Positions 35,500 to 47,240 are shown, numbered from the stretch's first letter. The stretch: 64,000 nucleotides of DNA from Stenopsyche tienmushanensis (GCA_008973525.1 WACJ01000006.1:868001-932000), one strand, 5' to 3'. Notes: a model not told the origin generated them from the sequence alone. A program made the numbers and translations.

Positions 35500-36430
35500 C
35501 AATTTTAAATGCCTCCTATAGATAATTCGATATTGCAAAATGTGTGCTGAAAACCATGAAATCGACATTCAAGCGTTTCGTACATGGCGAAATTCATCAA
35601 AAGGATGTTTCATTCTGTTTTATGGATGAAAAAATAACTGTATTTATGAGAATTTCACTGACGAACAGAGCCCAATTATCACTCATATACATTTATTGCA
35701 CTTCAGCTTTCACGTCAATTTGTGTTCATTTTCATAACTGCACTTTGTAGTGGATTTTTGTACGCAGAACGAATACAAAATTGCAGTGTCGATAATGCGG
35801 CATTTTTTCACATTCTCAAAATAAAAAAATAATTGCGTGGCATTTGCGATGTTCGGTTGAAACCACTTGACGCCTATAGTTTGATTGAATTAATGGCACT
35901 TAGCTCGCAAAGAAACAGCTATGTTTCCGGTAGCAATCGTTGCGAAATGAATCATTGGAGTAGCACAATTTCAATACTGCTATTTTTGAGTTGTCAACGT
36001 TTTTTCTAATTAATGGTACACTCATGTTCTACAATATCGTAATAGCATGTTGCGCTACAAAATCGCTCATTTTATATGAAAACCTCGTGTAAATTACACG
36101 TTGCACAGTGAGTTATTATTGATAACCACGCTTAGCACGAGATTAACATCATAAATCAAGCGTATTGACGTCTAGCGCCTTCCTGTTTAATCCACATGCC
36201 GAGTTTGTGATTAGCATGATTATTACCAGGGTCGGATTTTGAGCCCGATGAACCCGATCTGATCTAAAATATGCCGCGGGCCTGTCGGTAATGGGCCACC
36301 TTCTGCTCTTGAACGTGACTCTATTGCGAATGCAAATTGTAGGTAGCTGGTCAAGTGGCTTTCGGATCGTAAATGGTATTGAAGAATCGGAGAGGTGTGA
36401 ATTTCGGTCCATCCATGGAGTATCCTGCTT
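35500..36430. other. Unique island, possible regulatory DNA
   Basis: The stretch is repeat-free and moderately GC-richer, with several AATTAATGG/CATTAA words. Open frames of 68 and 87 codons (35544-35750 plus, 36149-36412 minus) lack family features. Confidence 0.35.
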
Positions 36431-36989
36431 GATGCTCAGGAATTCCTTGTATTACATCAATAAAATCTGATTAAGCTATAACTGTATATAACAACGTCTT
36501 TATATAAAAGAAGTCCATATTTATATCATTCATCTAGGTATCAGCACAAGACTGCGGTAATTGATTCAAATCCAGCTAGAGTGAATTGATATTTTAGAAC
36601 ATACTGGAACTGACACAAAATCATTATTTAAAATAGAATCATCATACTCATTATCAGGCACACTATATTAAAATAATAATAAATGTTTAAATGTTATATT
36701 TATATACTTAAAGCTACTTTTGGATATATAACTTTCTAGTAATACCTATTTAAGTTCAAGATTGATATAAAATACAGTTTTGAACTGGAACTCAACTGAA
36801 AACTGGAAAAACCGTTATTTTTCCTATACGAAAACCAAAATTAAACCAGTTAAAAAATATCAGCTTATTTCGGTTCGGTTCATATCTTACACGAAAGAAT
36901 TAACGAATCACCAATTATTAAAGAAATCCCTCGGAGCTAAACCGAAAACCGGAGCCGAATCAATATATATAGAATATTTGGCACACGAA
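36431..36989. other. AT-rich intergenic DNA with AACCGGTT-like words
   Basis: From 36790 to 36960 the words AAACCGTTA, CGGTTCGGTTC and AAACCGAAAACCGGAGCC recur, suggesting an eroded repeat that may also be seen at 41180-41270. An open frame of 130 codons starting at 36780 crosses into the family B repeat and is not called. Confidence 0.4.
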
Positions 36990-37190
36990 CCGACAAAATT
37001 ATTTGGGGGTTTAGGAGGTCTTTTGCTACATTTCACACATAGGCCCTATGTTCTAAGTGTCAGGGTTGTCAAAATAGATTTTTTTTTTCAACATTTTGAA
37101 AAAATATCCAAAATTTCACCTTTAAATCGTCATAACTTTTTAATCTATATTCGTTTTGAACTAAATAAATAATTATTTTATGCAATTGGT
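36990..37190 (+). repeat. Dispersed repeat family B, second copy (5' half)
   Basis: It contains ATTTCACACATAGGCCCTAT and GTGTCAGGGTTGTCAAAATA, shared with 47479-47545, then TTTCACCTTTAAATCGTCATAA, shared with 18840-18865. It is interrupted at TTAA by the 925-bp element and resumes at 38116. Confidence 0.65.
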
Positions 37191-38115
37191 TTAAGGCGTC
37201 TTCTCATTTTACAAATTTAAAAAAATCGATTTTTATTTTATTTTAAATTTTAATAGTACATATCTTCAAAAATATTATATCGAAATTTCATAAAGATCAG
37301 ACGAGTCTAACTACATTTTTGGGCGACCGTTAGGTGACTACCTGAAAGCACCCGGCTGCATACGTATTGTTCAGACTCATGGTGCAAGTACAAGAAAGTG
37401 GTGAAAAACAATCAGATAGAAACTTTTAAACATCCTTCTGCTCTAGCTGAGGATGTTCACGAGGTTTTGAAACCGATTTATGAAGATCTTCGGAGGAAAT
37501 ACTCAAAATAACAACGAGTGTTTCAACAGCTGTGTCTGGACAATTTTTCTGCAACCAAAACTTTAAACGCGTTTATCTCAAAACAAGGTTTTTCAGTGGC
37601 TTGTTGATGAAATTTCGAAAACTATCCGGCCGATTATCATGAAATTTGAATGACATATTTTTCATAGTTATGGCTATAGCGCATATCATCAGATTTTTGA
37701 AATTTTGATTTTAAGTAATTTTTTTTACAAAAAACTGCAAAAAAACGCGGGTTTTTTTACTGTTTCGTAAAACGTGCGCCATTTTGCTATTTTCGCAAAT
37801 ATCAAAAATCTGATGATATGCGCTATAGTCACTGATATACTGAATCTAAAACTGTTTTATTTTTTGTTTCAAATGACCCATCTCGGAGATACCATCAACA
37901 AGTCACGAACATAACATTTCTACACGGGTTTTTCGATGCTACTGTTTTATTATAATAATTGTTCAAAAAAATCAAAATATTTTTTTTTCATTTACCTGAA
38001 AGATGTGTTTATTGCATAAGATCCATTTTATCTCATAATTTTTAGCGAAAATCCTTGAAAAAAAATCGTGAAAATAGCCTATTTTTGAGGCGCCTAAAGT
38101 GAGAAGACGCCTTAA
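37191..38115. mobile_element. TTAA-flanked DNA transposon relic, 925 bp
   Basis: TTAA at 37191-37194 and 38112-38115 border inverted ends TTAAGGCGTCTTCTCA that agree at 19 of the first 20 positions. The interior holds a broken protein relic (37371-37566) and a perfect 27-base inverted repeat (37674-37700 and 37802-37828) with a 101-base spacer. The host repeat family B continues on both sides, and its other copy has an empty TTAA site, so the insertion boundaries are firm. The ends differ from those of family 1 and of the piggyBac element, so this is a third TTAA-target group in the window. Confidence 0.85.
37371..37566 (+). pseudogene. Relic of a transposon-associated protein (SWC...KPIYEDL...TQNxNE)
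   Basis: Frame one reads SDSWCKYKK, then a lysine-rich spacer and ALAEDVHEVLKPIYEDL; after a frameshift near 37495 the next frame reads TQNNNECFNSCVWTIFLQPK and stops at 37564-37566. I associate the combination SWCxYKK, KPIYEDL and TQNxNExxN with a family of transposase-like proteins common in insects and cnidarians, whose formal superfamily name I cannot assign from memory. It is a fragment of about 65 residues with at least one frameshift, so non-functional. Confidence 0.55.
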
Positions 38116-38350
38116 AGAAAATTACTTCTGAGCTTTCAAAATCACGTAAAATGTGCAAAAGAATGAAAAACGTCAACTTCTAAATTCTATAAAGAAAAAT
38201 CTAAAAACTACTTTATAATTAGAATAGTTTTAAAAAGCTCTCTAGATTAAATACTTTCCAACGATATGCTACATGTCACACAATTTATTCAAAAAGTGGT
38301 AAAACTTGAAGAGTTACCATTTTGTGCAGGATTAGGGTTGTTTACCGTGC
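38116..38350 (+). repeat. Dispersed repeat family B, second copy (3' half)
   Basis: It continues the family B repeat after the TTAA insertion: ATTACTTCTGAGC, CGATATGCTACATGTCAC, then AAACTTGAAGAGTTACC and AGGATTAGG, the last two matching 21957-22005 beyond the R1-like element. Confidence 0.65.
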
Positions 38351-38859
38351 TAATTGAAAGATATGAGCAGGGGAAAATATTTAGTATAATATTTTTAAAC
38401 TAATTTATCAACCCCTTTCCCACTTTAATTGATTTTTTTAAAATCAATATAGGGAGCGGGTGCTTTAAGAAAATAAACTTTAAAAAAATGGATTAGTTAT
38501 AGCTAGTTTTTAATGTAATTAAACTGATCACATACAGTATTTAAATTTATAATTTTAAATTATTAATCCCTTTATCACTCCTTCAAAATAAGAAAATTAG
38601 AGGGATGGGGTGGGTTTGCATTTTCGTCCCAATTAACATCTGCCATCGCCCATACCAACTAACTCATCAATAAATTCGTATATTTTTCATATCAAAGTTT
38701 TTTCTTCTTCATTTGGGGTCGTTTTTTTTTTGCAATTCATAAAATTATGTGGATTTGTAACTGCAACGCATACATTGCATCTCAGGTACGAATTTTCATA
38801 ATTATAGAATTTAAAACCATATCGAAATTGTTATTCAAGTAGGAGAGAGTTGCTTTCGA
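38351..38859. other. AT-rich intergenic DNA
   Basis: No gene was recognised; AT-rich with short T runs. Confidence 0.5.
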
Positions 38860-39800
38860 ATGAAAACATATGATGGCTCAATGACAATAGTCGACGTGCA
38901 AATAAATAATATGTGCATACAGTTATATGCTTTTCAGTTCAAAAAAATTAAAAATTTCATTCCCAGCACCTTTGTTTTGTGCATATTAAGTGCTCAAGAT
39001 AGCTCTTATGGACAATAAAATTTTATTACGGATTGTCCGGTCACTTTATTGCCGGATTTCGCACATTATGCATTTTCACAATGCATACTCGTTTATTACA
39101 ATAAACGTGCACGTAAAAGTGCATGTAAAAAGATACGATTCTGACATGTATTATTTATGCGTTGCGCTGCATACAATCGAGGGCAATCTATGCAACTACA
39201 CGCAGCAATTAGTTGCATATCTCGTATAGATATGCGAAAATTATGATAATCATTTTTATATGAGTGTTATGAAATTTATTGTGTACTTACATGGCAAACG
39301 TTACGAAAAAACACCTTATTTTTCGCAACGCCGCCATCATCTTTAATGATTTTCTTGGGAAATAAAGTTTTATGACTTACTTAGTTGAATTAATATGTAA
39401 TAAATTTATAACGTCTAAGTGGCACGTTCATTGCATTAATTTTAATCAATTAATACACAAACAACAAAGAATTTAGTTTCGTGGACACCAATTTGAAGTT
39501 GTATTTAATTGACTTGAAATGGAGATGGCTTCGTTCAAGCAACATTTGAGATCGACTTTTATATCGAACCGACAATTTCAATTAGAATCGAGTATCACGA
39601 CATCATCATTAGGGCCGTAGGTCTTTTATAAAGACATTTTCTTACATGTTTAATGTGAGAGTACACATTCGAGTGCATCCTACTCGATCATTGTATACAA
39701 GTATAGTATGACGCAAGGTTTTGCCCTACATTGTTTTCGTATTGTTTGAGTGACCAATTACTCTGTGGACACGTTATTATTATCTCTTGAAATAACGTGT
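38860..39800. other. Unique island, possible regulatory DNA
   Basis: The stretch is repeat-free, with many CATTA/TAATG and CAATTAAT words and long mixed-composition stretches. An open frame of 79 codons at 38990-39229 has no family features. Confidence 0.35.
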
Positions 39801-40763
39801 AATTTTCTCGTATTATGCGTCGATTTAGCGTATAGTTTAGCATTTGATGTTTCCTAAATAACATGTCATTATGCAGCTCACAAATGAGGGTTTGGGGTGA
39901 AATGCTGTTCGCGTGGGTGATATTATAGACCTCAAAGGTTGTATGGGATATTTGTTGAGTTCGATGTGAACAAAAAACGCATTGATAAACATGCGACTGT
40001 CATAATGTTAATGGTTTGTACACAAACAATACCGACAAAGGGTCCACTTTAATAATTGAATAATTATATATTTCTCATATATATGATACAACCTTTCGGC
40101 TGAAAAGAAATTTATTCATGTTTGATAAACGACAAAAAATAATACATTGGTGTTGCCATCTGACAAAGTATGGCATTCGGACTTCGGAGAAAATATCTAT
40201 CATTGGACTGCATTGAACCAAAACGAAGCACTTTCACACTGCGCCCTCTAGAGAAGCCGAGGGGTCACGCGGAGGCTGACTTCGGGCCAATGTGTACCCG
40301 AAGATGCGAGGATAAAGTGCACAAAGTTAACAGAGCTAGCTGCGAGTTCAATACCACCACAAGTTCAACCTCAGCTTTAAGAAATCTGCAGCAGATGACA
40401 GACTACCCCCATGGGTAAGACGTGGCCCAATAACAATAGCTGTTTTAACCCGCAGGCCATAGGCTGTTGAAGATAGTTGTATTGCTTTTTGCACAGATTC
40501 CTTTTCCACAATTTTACGAGTGCACGTTGCAGGGTACTCTGTTCACCACAAGTCAGAAAAACAGGAAATTGAATACTTCAGCATACGCTACAAGAAGAAA
40601 CTTTCACATGCACCCTTAAGGATCGACCGAAATCACACAATCAAGATATCCAAAGTAAAACGTTTATGATTTGGCTTGGCTTAAGATACAAATCCTGGAT
40701 TAATATTAAAAATATATAAAAAGGCAAGATACATAATACACAGTGTATGCAATTTTTTTTCTG
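39801..40763. other. Intergenic DNA with a GC-rich patch
   Basis: Positions 40160-40440 are GC-rich with an 82-codon open frame (40170-40418) that I cannot assign. A CTCF-like word within it is listed separately. The rest is AT-rich. Confidence 0.4.
40241..40254 (-). promoter_or_regulatory. CTCF-like motif (imperfect, minus strand)
   Basis: On the minus strand the sequence reads TCTCTAGAGGGCGC, matching the CTCF core CCASYAGRKGGCRS at 12 of 14 positions and followed by AGTG. It faces the perfect plus-strand motif at 33953 in convergent orientation. It is a single word, and chance is possible. Confidence 0.3.
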
Positions 40764-40999
40764 TTGTTTCTTTGCGTAAACAAATAACAAACTTGAAATC
40801 GAAATCATTATTAGTCGATAAATTTGGGCTAACGATCTATACAATCGTGCGATGTATGCGGGGAAGCTCTCCGTCTCTGTCTCTCGAATTGTGCTACGTT
40901 CTCTCTCTGTCTCTGTCTGTCTCCGAGCTCAATGTACAAGAGTGCTCTTTCTGAATAAGTGGATTGCAGGGTCTCCGATAGTACTCCTTTTGGGGTTAA
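40764..40999 (+). mobile_element. Family 1 TTAA MITE, copy 9 (3' half)
   Basis: Homology starts at TTTCTTTGCGTAAACAAATA and runs through the CT-rich tract to ACTCCTTTTGGGGTTAA at 40999. The first roughly 300 bases of the consensus are absent. Confidence 0.85.
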
Positions 41000-41677
41000 G
41001 AAGAAAATATTTATATAAAAAACACTCTTACTTATAATTTGATCATCAAGATTTTTATAGATACAATTTTCAAGAAAAATAATCTATAAAATTAAAAAAA
41101 ACAAGAATTTGACCATTGATCAAGGTTTCGATCCAGAACTGGATAGCCGGGACAAAACTATTTTTTGTGGAATGAAAGCCATAACTGAACCGGTTCAAAA
41201 ATATCGTTTTATATCGTTTTAATTTAATACATTAATTCACGAAAGAGAATTTGATTTGATTTTGTATTATAAACCCAGTTAAGTTAATGCCTTCTCTGAT
41301 TTATTCTATGATAGAGATAATTTAACTTAAAATATATTAGAAGATCGCTAAATAACTATATTATTATCATACATTGTATGCTTTTAGCTCTAATCATTAT
41401 AACATTAATTAATCATACATAATTCATGAATTTCTTGCACGATAAGAGATAAGATTAAAAAGATATTTTTGTGAAATTATTTACAGAAAACATTATAAAA
41501 AGCTCTATTTTTGCCAAGAAATGTTTGTTTGTTTGAAAAAATAAGACACAAGGGTTGGGATGAGGTTCACCAAAAATAAAATTGTTCAAAAGGGGGTCCG
41601 CGAGAAAAAAAATTGCTCAAGAGGGGGTCCGCGAAGGAAATTTTACTTCCGCGGACTACACAAGTTTAAGAAGCGCT
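41000..41677. other. AT-rich intergenic DNA
   Basis: No gene was seen. Near 41590-41640 a GGGGGTCCGCGAGAAAAAAAT phrase is nearly duplicated about 38 bases apart (GGGGGTCCGCGAAGG). Confidence 0.5.
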
Positions 41678-41845
41678 GATCTATACAATCATGCGATGTA
41701 TGCAGAGAAGCATTCCGTCTCTTCTCTCTGTCTCCCAAACTGCGTTCTGTCTCTGTCTGTCTCCGAGCTCAATGTACAAGAGTGCTCTTTATGAAAAGTG
41801 GAGGGGGGATGCCAGGCCCTGGCACAATACTCCTTTAGGAGTTAA
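41678..41845 (+). mobile_element. Family 1 TTAA MITE, copy 10 (3' end only)
   Basis: Homology starts at GATCTATACAATCATGCGAT and ends ACTCCTTTAGGAGTTAA at 41845. Only the last roughly 170 bases of the element remain. Confidence 0.8.
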
Positions 41846-42028
41846 ATAATGACATAAATAAAATTCAAAAGTATATTTATTGACGATTTTTAGAAATATA
41901 ATCATATTTACCCAGTTTTGTTATTTATTAGTATTAATTTCAATGCTCGTGATTATTTTAACTCTTCTGTCAATGAAATGGTTTAATATATTCCCGTCAA
42001 TTAAATAGGTAAACAAACTATCGTACGA

Positions 42029-42340
42029 AATATACTAATCTGGTTTTTCAAACATATAATGCAAAAAAAGAGTTTCTTAAAAAAAAGTAAAAATGCAGAT
42101 CAGTGTAAGAAATGTTTAAAATTATTTTATGGAGCGAAAGGATTAAAATTTCTTTACAGAAAATGAAGAAAAACATGATATCCAGTATAAATATTTAGGT
42201 CTAGCCAAGCCTATATTATTGGTTCTAGATATATAAATTCAAATATCCTTTTTTCTCAAAACACAAGGATCCAGATTTTTTTTTAGAATTTAAATTCTGT
42301 AAAACCCTTAAAAGGACAAACCCGAAAGAAAATGAATTAA
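42029..42340 (+). repeat. Dispersed repeat family E, copy 1
   Basis: It aligns with 55020-55330 over about 310 bases: ATACTAATCT, ATGCAGATCAGTGTAAGAAA, TATTTTATGGAGCGAAA, GATTAAAATTT, TAGGTCTAGCCAAGCCTA (TAGGTCTGACCAAACCTA in the other copy) and ACACAAGGA. No terminal repeat or coding region was identified, so the element class is unknown. Confidence 0.7.
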
Positions 42341-42719
42341 AGAAAGTGTTCATTTTTTGGAACGGTTGTTTCCAATTACTTCTTCGACGAAAATTAGGCT
42401 ACATCATCTAAAAAAGAAGAATTAAGAAAGACTATTGAGGTATTTTCCATTTCAAACTTTCCCTGATTATAAATATATTAACGTGAATTTAGCACAAATT
42501 TGATTTGAAAATAAATTTTCATTCGCTTTCATGTTTGCTTTTAAATGCTAACAAATCGTTTTCTGTGTTAATGTAGTACAACCGGGTATTGAAAAAAATA
42601 AAAGTCGGTACGAAATTGGCAAATGATTTATAGCCAAGGGCGATCCGCTATCTAATATTTTGCGTCAAATTTTATAAAAAAGTATATCATATCGTAAATT
42701 TGCAACATGTGCCAAAAAT
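42341..42719. other. AT-rich intergenic DNA
   Basis: Nothing was recognised. Confidence 0.5.
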
Positions 42720-43440
42720 GTATATATTAGCATTCGGACTGCGATAAAAAAGAGGGGCCTCGCATGATGAATTGGCCGGGATCAAGAGAAGGGGGTAGGA
42801 TGTAGACAATCGTTGTCTCTAATGAGGGCCATAAATCAGAATAAGGCTGAAGCACTGTATGAAAATATTCACACTTTTTATTATTCATTGGTGTGATACA
42901 TCAGCGGGATGTGAGATACGACCTGCCTTGACGAGGGTGCTCTCCACCCGGAGCCCGGGGGTGCAAAAAAGGCCCCGCCATTTGACAATGTCCGCGATCC
43001 CACTTAAATTATAAAGCGCGTCAGGGTTGTTCCTTGACAGCCGATAAAAGCAAACATAAATCCGCTCCGGCAGAAGTGGCAAAAAGTGGCGATCTGCAAA
43101 CTTACATGACCCTCCTTTTATATTATTCAAATCCCATCCCTGCGATCCCGACTGATATATGACGACGAGACCTTTTCGCGGTCGTCAAATATCTTGTACG
43201 CCCTTCTATATGCTTTTTTTGTTGCCACTTTCACAATATGCTCTACCACTTTTTGGTGAATAAACTCGGAAAAAACTCTTCCATCTAAATGAATATTCAT
43301 GATGATAAATATTGCATGTGCTCCGGCGACGAAGAAAATATATCTTATGAAACTTAAAAATGTAAACACTTTTGTAATAAAGACATAATGCACGTTTGAG
43401 AAAATGAGATAAGGGAAGAAAATACACGGCGCGTATTAGT
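42720..43440. other. Unique GC-richer island
   Basis: The stretch is repeat-free, with GC-rich sections at 42740-43150. Open frames of 81-145 codons lie on the minus strand (42885-43643), but the longest crosses into the mariner relic on the other strand and none shows a domain. Treated as possible regulatory DNA. Confidence 0.35.
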
Positions 43441-43549
43441 GGCATATCATGACCTTTACGTTTAAAAATGAAAACAATAACCATTGTGTAGTGTATCTCA
43501 ACATTTTTGTAGAGAGCCACACATATTACACATATTTGACCACCCTTGT

Positions 43550-43916
43550 GCGATTCGACTTGTGCGCCCTCATAAAACAAAATTGACACTGGATAAAATA
43601 CGGGAATCAAACTGGAAAGTGCTACTGCATCATCTTTATTCACCGGACTTCGCCCCGATGGATTTCCACTTTTTCTGGTTCATAAAGCGTAGCCCGAGAG
43701 AAAAATGATTCAAAAATGCAGCTGAAGTGGAAATGCGTTTAAAATCGTTTTTTGCTTCTAAGTCGGAAAGTTTTTACAAAAAACGAATCTAAGGGCTGCC
43801 AAAACGACGAAAAGACGTGTTGAATAATGTAGGGATTTATGTTTTATAATGTTGTTTTTAAATTTATTATTTTTTTTTTTAATTAAATACGCGAATATTT
43901 TTGGGTCTCCCTAATA
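43550..43916 (+). pseudogene. mariner transposase 3' relic with right terminus
   Basis: From 43553 the plus-strand frame reads RPHKTKLTLDKIRESNWKV and then HHLYSPDFAPMDFHFFWFIK, the classical mariner block around the last catalytic aspartate (YSPD-APxD). After a frameshift near 43706 the C-terminal words KNAAEVEMRLKSFFASKS and ESFYKKRI follow, then an in-frame stop. The expected HDNxRPH second-aspartate motif is degraded to IRLVRPH. The relic ends near TGGGTCTCCCTAATA (43902-43916), a plausible right terminal repeat. The first two thirds of the transposase and the left end are absent. Confidence 0.85.
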
Positions 43917-45631
43917 TCTTCAAGAGCTAGTGGTAATATAAAAAATACTGACAATCGAAAAATCGATGCTTTGATATTAAATAAAGTTAACGAGAGCTGT
44001 ATAATTTTTTTGACACACTTTATTCAAAATAAAATAAAAACTCAAAGTGATATTATATTTTCATTCAGCAAAAATCTTTTGAAATATTCTCATAAATATC
44101 TCGTAAAATCTAAATGCGACACGTGGAAAACTACGAGAGGAAACACATGCATAATGCAATGAAAATAAAGATGACATGTTTATTCCACCCCTAGAAGCTT
44201 GAAATTAATATTATTCATATTTTATTATGATTTAATTCAAAGTTTTCAGGCACTCTTCTACAACGTATTTTCAATAAATTAATTTACGTACGTTTCATCC
44301 AAACACGTGTGCATACATTTATGAGGTGTGCTTTCACGGCTTGAAGCATTCATAGATAGGATTTGAAAGCTTTCATACGCATGAAATATTTTATTGATTC
44401 AATTTGTTGCTTAGCCTGAGAACATGTTTTATATTTAGAATCCATCTAAGTGGAATATCAAAACAGGCCATATATATATTTGCGTAAAAACAGATCTAAA
44501 TTATGTGCAAATACTATCACTAGCAATCCAACATTTTTGATCGTGTAAATGCAAAAACCAATATTAAATCAAGTGTTGTTATTAATTATTAGTTATCGGA
44601 AATATTTATACAAAAGATCGATTGTCTCGATCCAGATTTAGCCTATTTTCCTGTATCTTTACTTTTTTAGCTTTCCACCTAATGAGGCATATTTAAATAA
44701 TCTTATCCCAATTTAAATATATAAATTATTCAACATGATGAAATATTTATAAATCTGTAGAAAAATACTTGTATAGAGATCTCCTATGTATAATAATGGA
44801 TGTAAAGAGTCTCATATTTTTATTGCAAAAATTCTTTAAGGAATTGATTTACTCGATTAAGATTGCTCACTCTAAGTGGTTTGTTTATGTAATACAAGTA
44901 TGAAATAATTAATTTTGACTTGATCTCTACCATCTTGGATGCTTGTACATAGAAAGATTAATTAGAAGCTGTGGTAAGACTGTGGTTGCACCGTCAACAA
45001 TGGAGAGGAAACGGTATTCCCCGAGATAGGATCAGTGTCCAATATACAATAATATAGTGTAGTCTTATCAAACTAATCACAGTTAAGGAATTATTTGCTG
45101 AGGAAATTGCTATATTGGAAGTAGATCGATATAAATTGATAACAAATTAAATTACTATTCTCATCCGGGCGGAGATTATAAAAATGTTGCCTAATAGTAC
45201 TTAGTAAAGTACACTTTAACGATATTGATATTTCAATAGTTATAAAATAAAGAAAATGTATTAAATTATTGCTATGTATTATGATGTGAAGATGTTACTG
45301 ACAATGTATTTAATGTCTTTCTGCTTTATAATCTCTGATGGTAAAGTTTCGTACTTCAAGCTTTTTCCAATTTTCCTACTAGAATTTATATGAGCTTTAA
45401 AATTTTATTTATGTCAATGCTATCAACGTCTGACGTTTGAAAAATGAATACTGAAATGGTGCAATTCCCAATATATGATATGTTTTTCGATATTGGTCTC
45501 AGAAAGTCTACATTTATTTATAAGTAGACTAAACTATGAAAACAGTATGTTTTTATAGCATGCAATAGCGCTGTTAATCTGAGTAGATTTAATTCTCCAG
45601 ATTAACAGCGACATTTTCCGTCTCTCTTCAG
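43917..45631. other. AT-rich intergenic DNA
   Basis: No gene was recognised. At 44622-44650 a TTGTCTCGATCCAGATTTAG motif resembles 15165 and 25255. An inverted repeat with 13-base perfect arms (CGCTGTTAATCTG, 45569-45581 and 45598-45610) immediately precedes the candidate exon. Confidence 0.45.
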
Positions 45632-46004
45632 GTACAATGTGCTATTTTAATAGCGCCATCTTCTGTGACAATGCGGGAACATTGCACCTGAAATTACCGA
45701 CCGATCGTTTCTTGTGTGTAAATTGTTGCCGGTTGAGTGGCGACGCGCAGGAGGCGGGAGTCGAGAAGAGTCGTTGGTTGACCTTGGCTGCGGGAGGTTG
45801 TCCTTCTCGCAGCCAGATCTCTCTCATGCTGAATAAAAAGTTATATCGAGATGAGAGTCTTTTCGTTCGATGCCCATCCATCCGTCCGGCTGTACTTGAT
45901 CCGATAGAAGAACGGATTCGTACAGAATCGCGGCCATCCCGACGAGCGCGTAGAAGCGGGGAGCCGCCCGGGAACTCTGCCTCCGAGAGCGCCCCCTCTC
46001 AAAC
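45632..46004 (+). other. Candidate exon of an unknown gene
   Basis: A strong splice-acceptor-like stretch (ACATTTTCCGTCTCTCTTCAG ends at 45631) precedes an open frame that begins with an ATG five bases later (45637) and runs 123 codons, almost to a splice-donor-like AAAC|GTAAGAG at 46005. GC content is far above the surroundings. The translation is Arg/Ser-rich towards its end and matches nothing I know. The opposite strand is also open over much of the span, which weakens the case. It may instead be a conserved GC-rich element. Confidence 0.22.
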
Positions 46005-46599
46005 GTAAGAGAATTACTGAAAATTTCAGCGTAAATAAATTGCTTCTTTAAATACACCATACTCTATATTAAATCTGCTGTATCTGCAATGATTCTGAAT
46101 ACACAGACAACATCTGGGTGAGCCGAAGCGGGAGGCCATTGCAGGGATAAGCTATAAAAAACGTAGCGATAAATCGTTGGAAATTTGATACAATGATACG
46201 GTGACAATGAATGGAACAACTATTACAGAAAGCACAAGTGTAAGATATACGATGTCAGGAACATCCATTGCGAGCGTAGGGTGGTTGTAAGATGCATTCT
46301 TTGAGTGTCATGTAAATCATTCTAGTTCAGAATTGTTTTTACAAGGAAAGGAGGAAGTAGAATCCGAGTACTCCAGAGTATTTTCAATTAAATCTACATG
46401 ATGATTTTAATATATTTCATTGTCACTATGGTGTCTCTAAAATAAGAAATTTGAATAACTTGTAAAATTGGAAATATAAATTTCGTTGGAGTATAGTGGA
46501 TGTCATGATGAATATGTTCTTTTTTATTTTCTAAAAAGAATATTGCAAGCAAACACAGTGGAAATAAATAAAATATCAATCGTTTGGTTTCCGAGTTCA
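46005..46599. other. AT-rich intergenic DNA
   Basis: No gene was recognised. Confidence 0.5.
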
Positions 46600-47240
46600 A
46601 CAACTTGTGTTCCAGGGTAGATCCAAGTCTGCGAAATGAGGTCTTCGTCCCAGAGGGACCTTCCTCGGAATGAGCATCGAAAGTGTATCGGTCACTTTAC
46701 GAGCGTCGATTTCTGGTCGCAGGGCGCGTCATGTTTCACATTTATCATCCTTCGGGCCCTATTGTACTTCCGACCCTCCATTTGTACCACGGGTCGGATG
46801 CATCATTTCTCTCGATCGGATGCCATATTGCGAAATCTTTCACACACGTCTGCATGAATGTGCCACCGATAACTCATTCCTCCGACCCAATATTGGCCTT
46901 TCTATGCATATTAAGAATTTCACTTTTAGCTATTATTGCCGTTCGGGTGCGCCGCAATGGCCATCCGTCATATCACGGCGCGACCTTTTGTTTCGTATCC
47001 TTTTCACGTATCCTGCAAGACGCAAATTGTGTTTACATAACATTACGCAAACACTGAGGCCTTTGTGTCAATAGAGCTCGTCGATCGGGGCCATTATGAT
47101 TCTTCCTTGGAGCGTTAGCCGGTAATCCTGGGATCCTTTCAATCTTAATTTCTTTGCAGTGGCGCGTTCGGTGTGCGATCCCCCCGAACAAAGAAACGTA
47201 ACCCCTTTTATTCAATATTGTGCGCTAATTTCTTTCGTAA
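46600..47240. other. Unique GC-richer island with overlapping open frames
   Basis: Three plus-strand frames of 73-134 codons (46636-47074) overlap in different phases, plus one on the minus strand, so stop scarcity reflects base composition rather than one gene. None has a recognisable domain. No repeats are present. Possible conserved regulatory DNA. Confidence 0.35.

Noticed and set aside
36780..37172. 130-codon open frame
   Set aside because: Its start lacks an ATG context and the frame crosses into the family B repeat; no domain.
40772..40954. 60-codon frame (VRKQIT...NVQECSF) that recurs at 2227
   Set aside because: It is a by-product of the family 1 repeat; the frame is broken in the other copies and has no start at a consistent place.
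43206..43643. 145-codon minus-strand open frame
   Set aside because: It overlaps the mariner relic on the other strand and reads as nothing known.
46670..47074. 134-codon open frame
   Set aside because: Two other plus-strand phases are open across the same span, so composition explains it; no domain seen.
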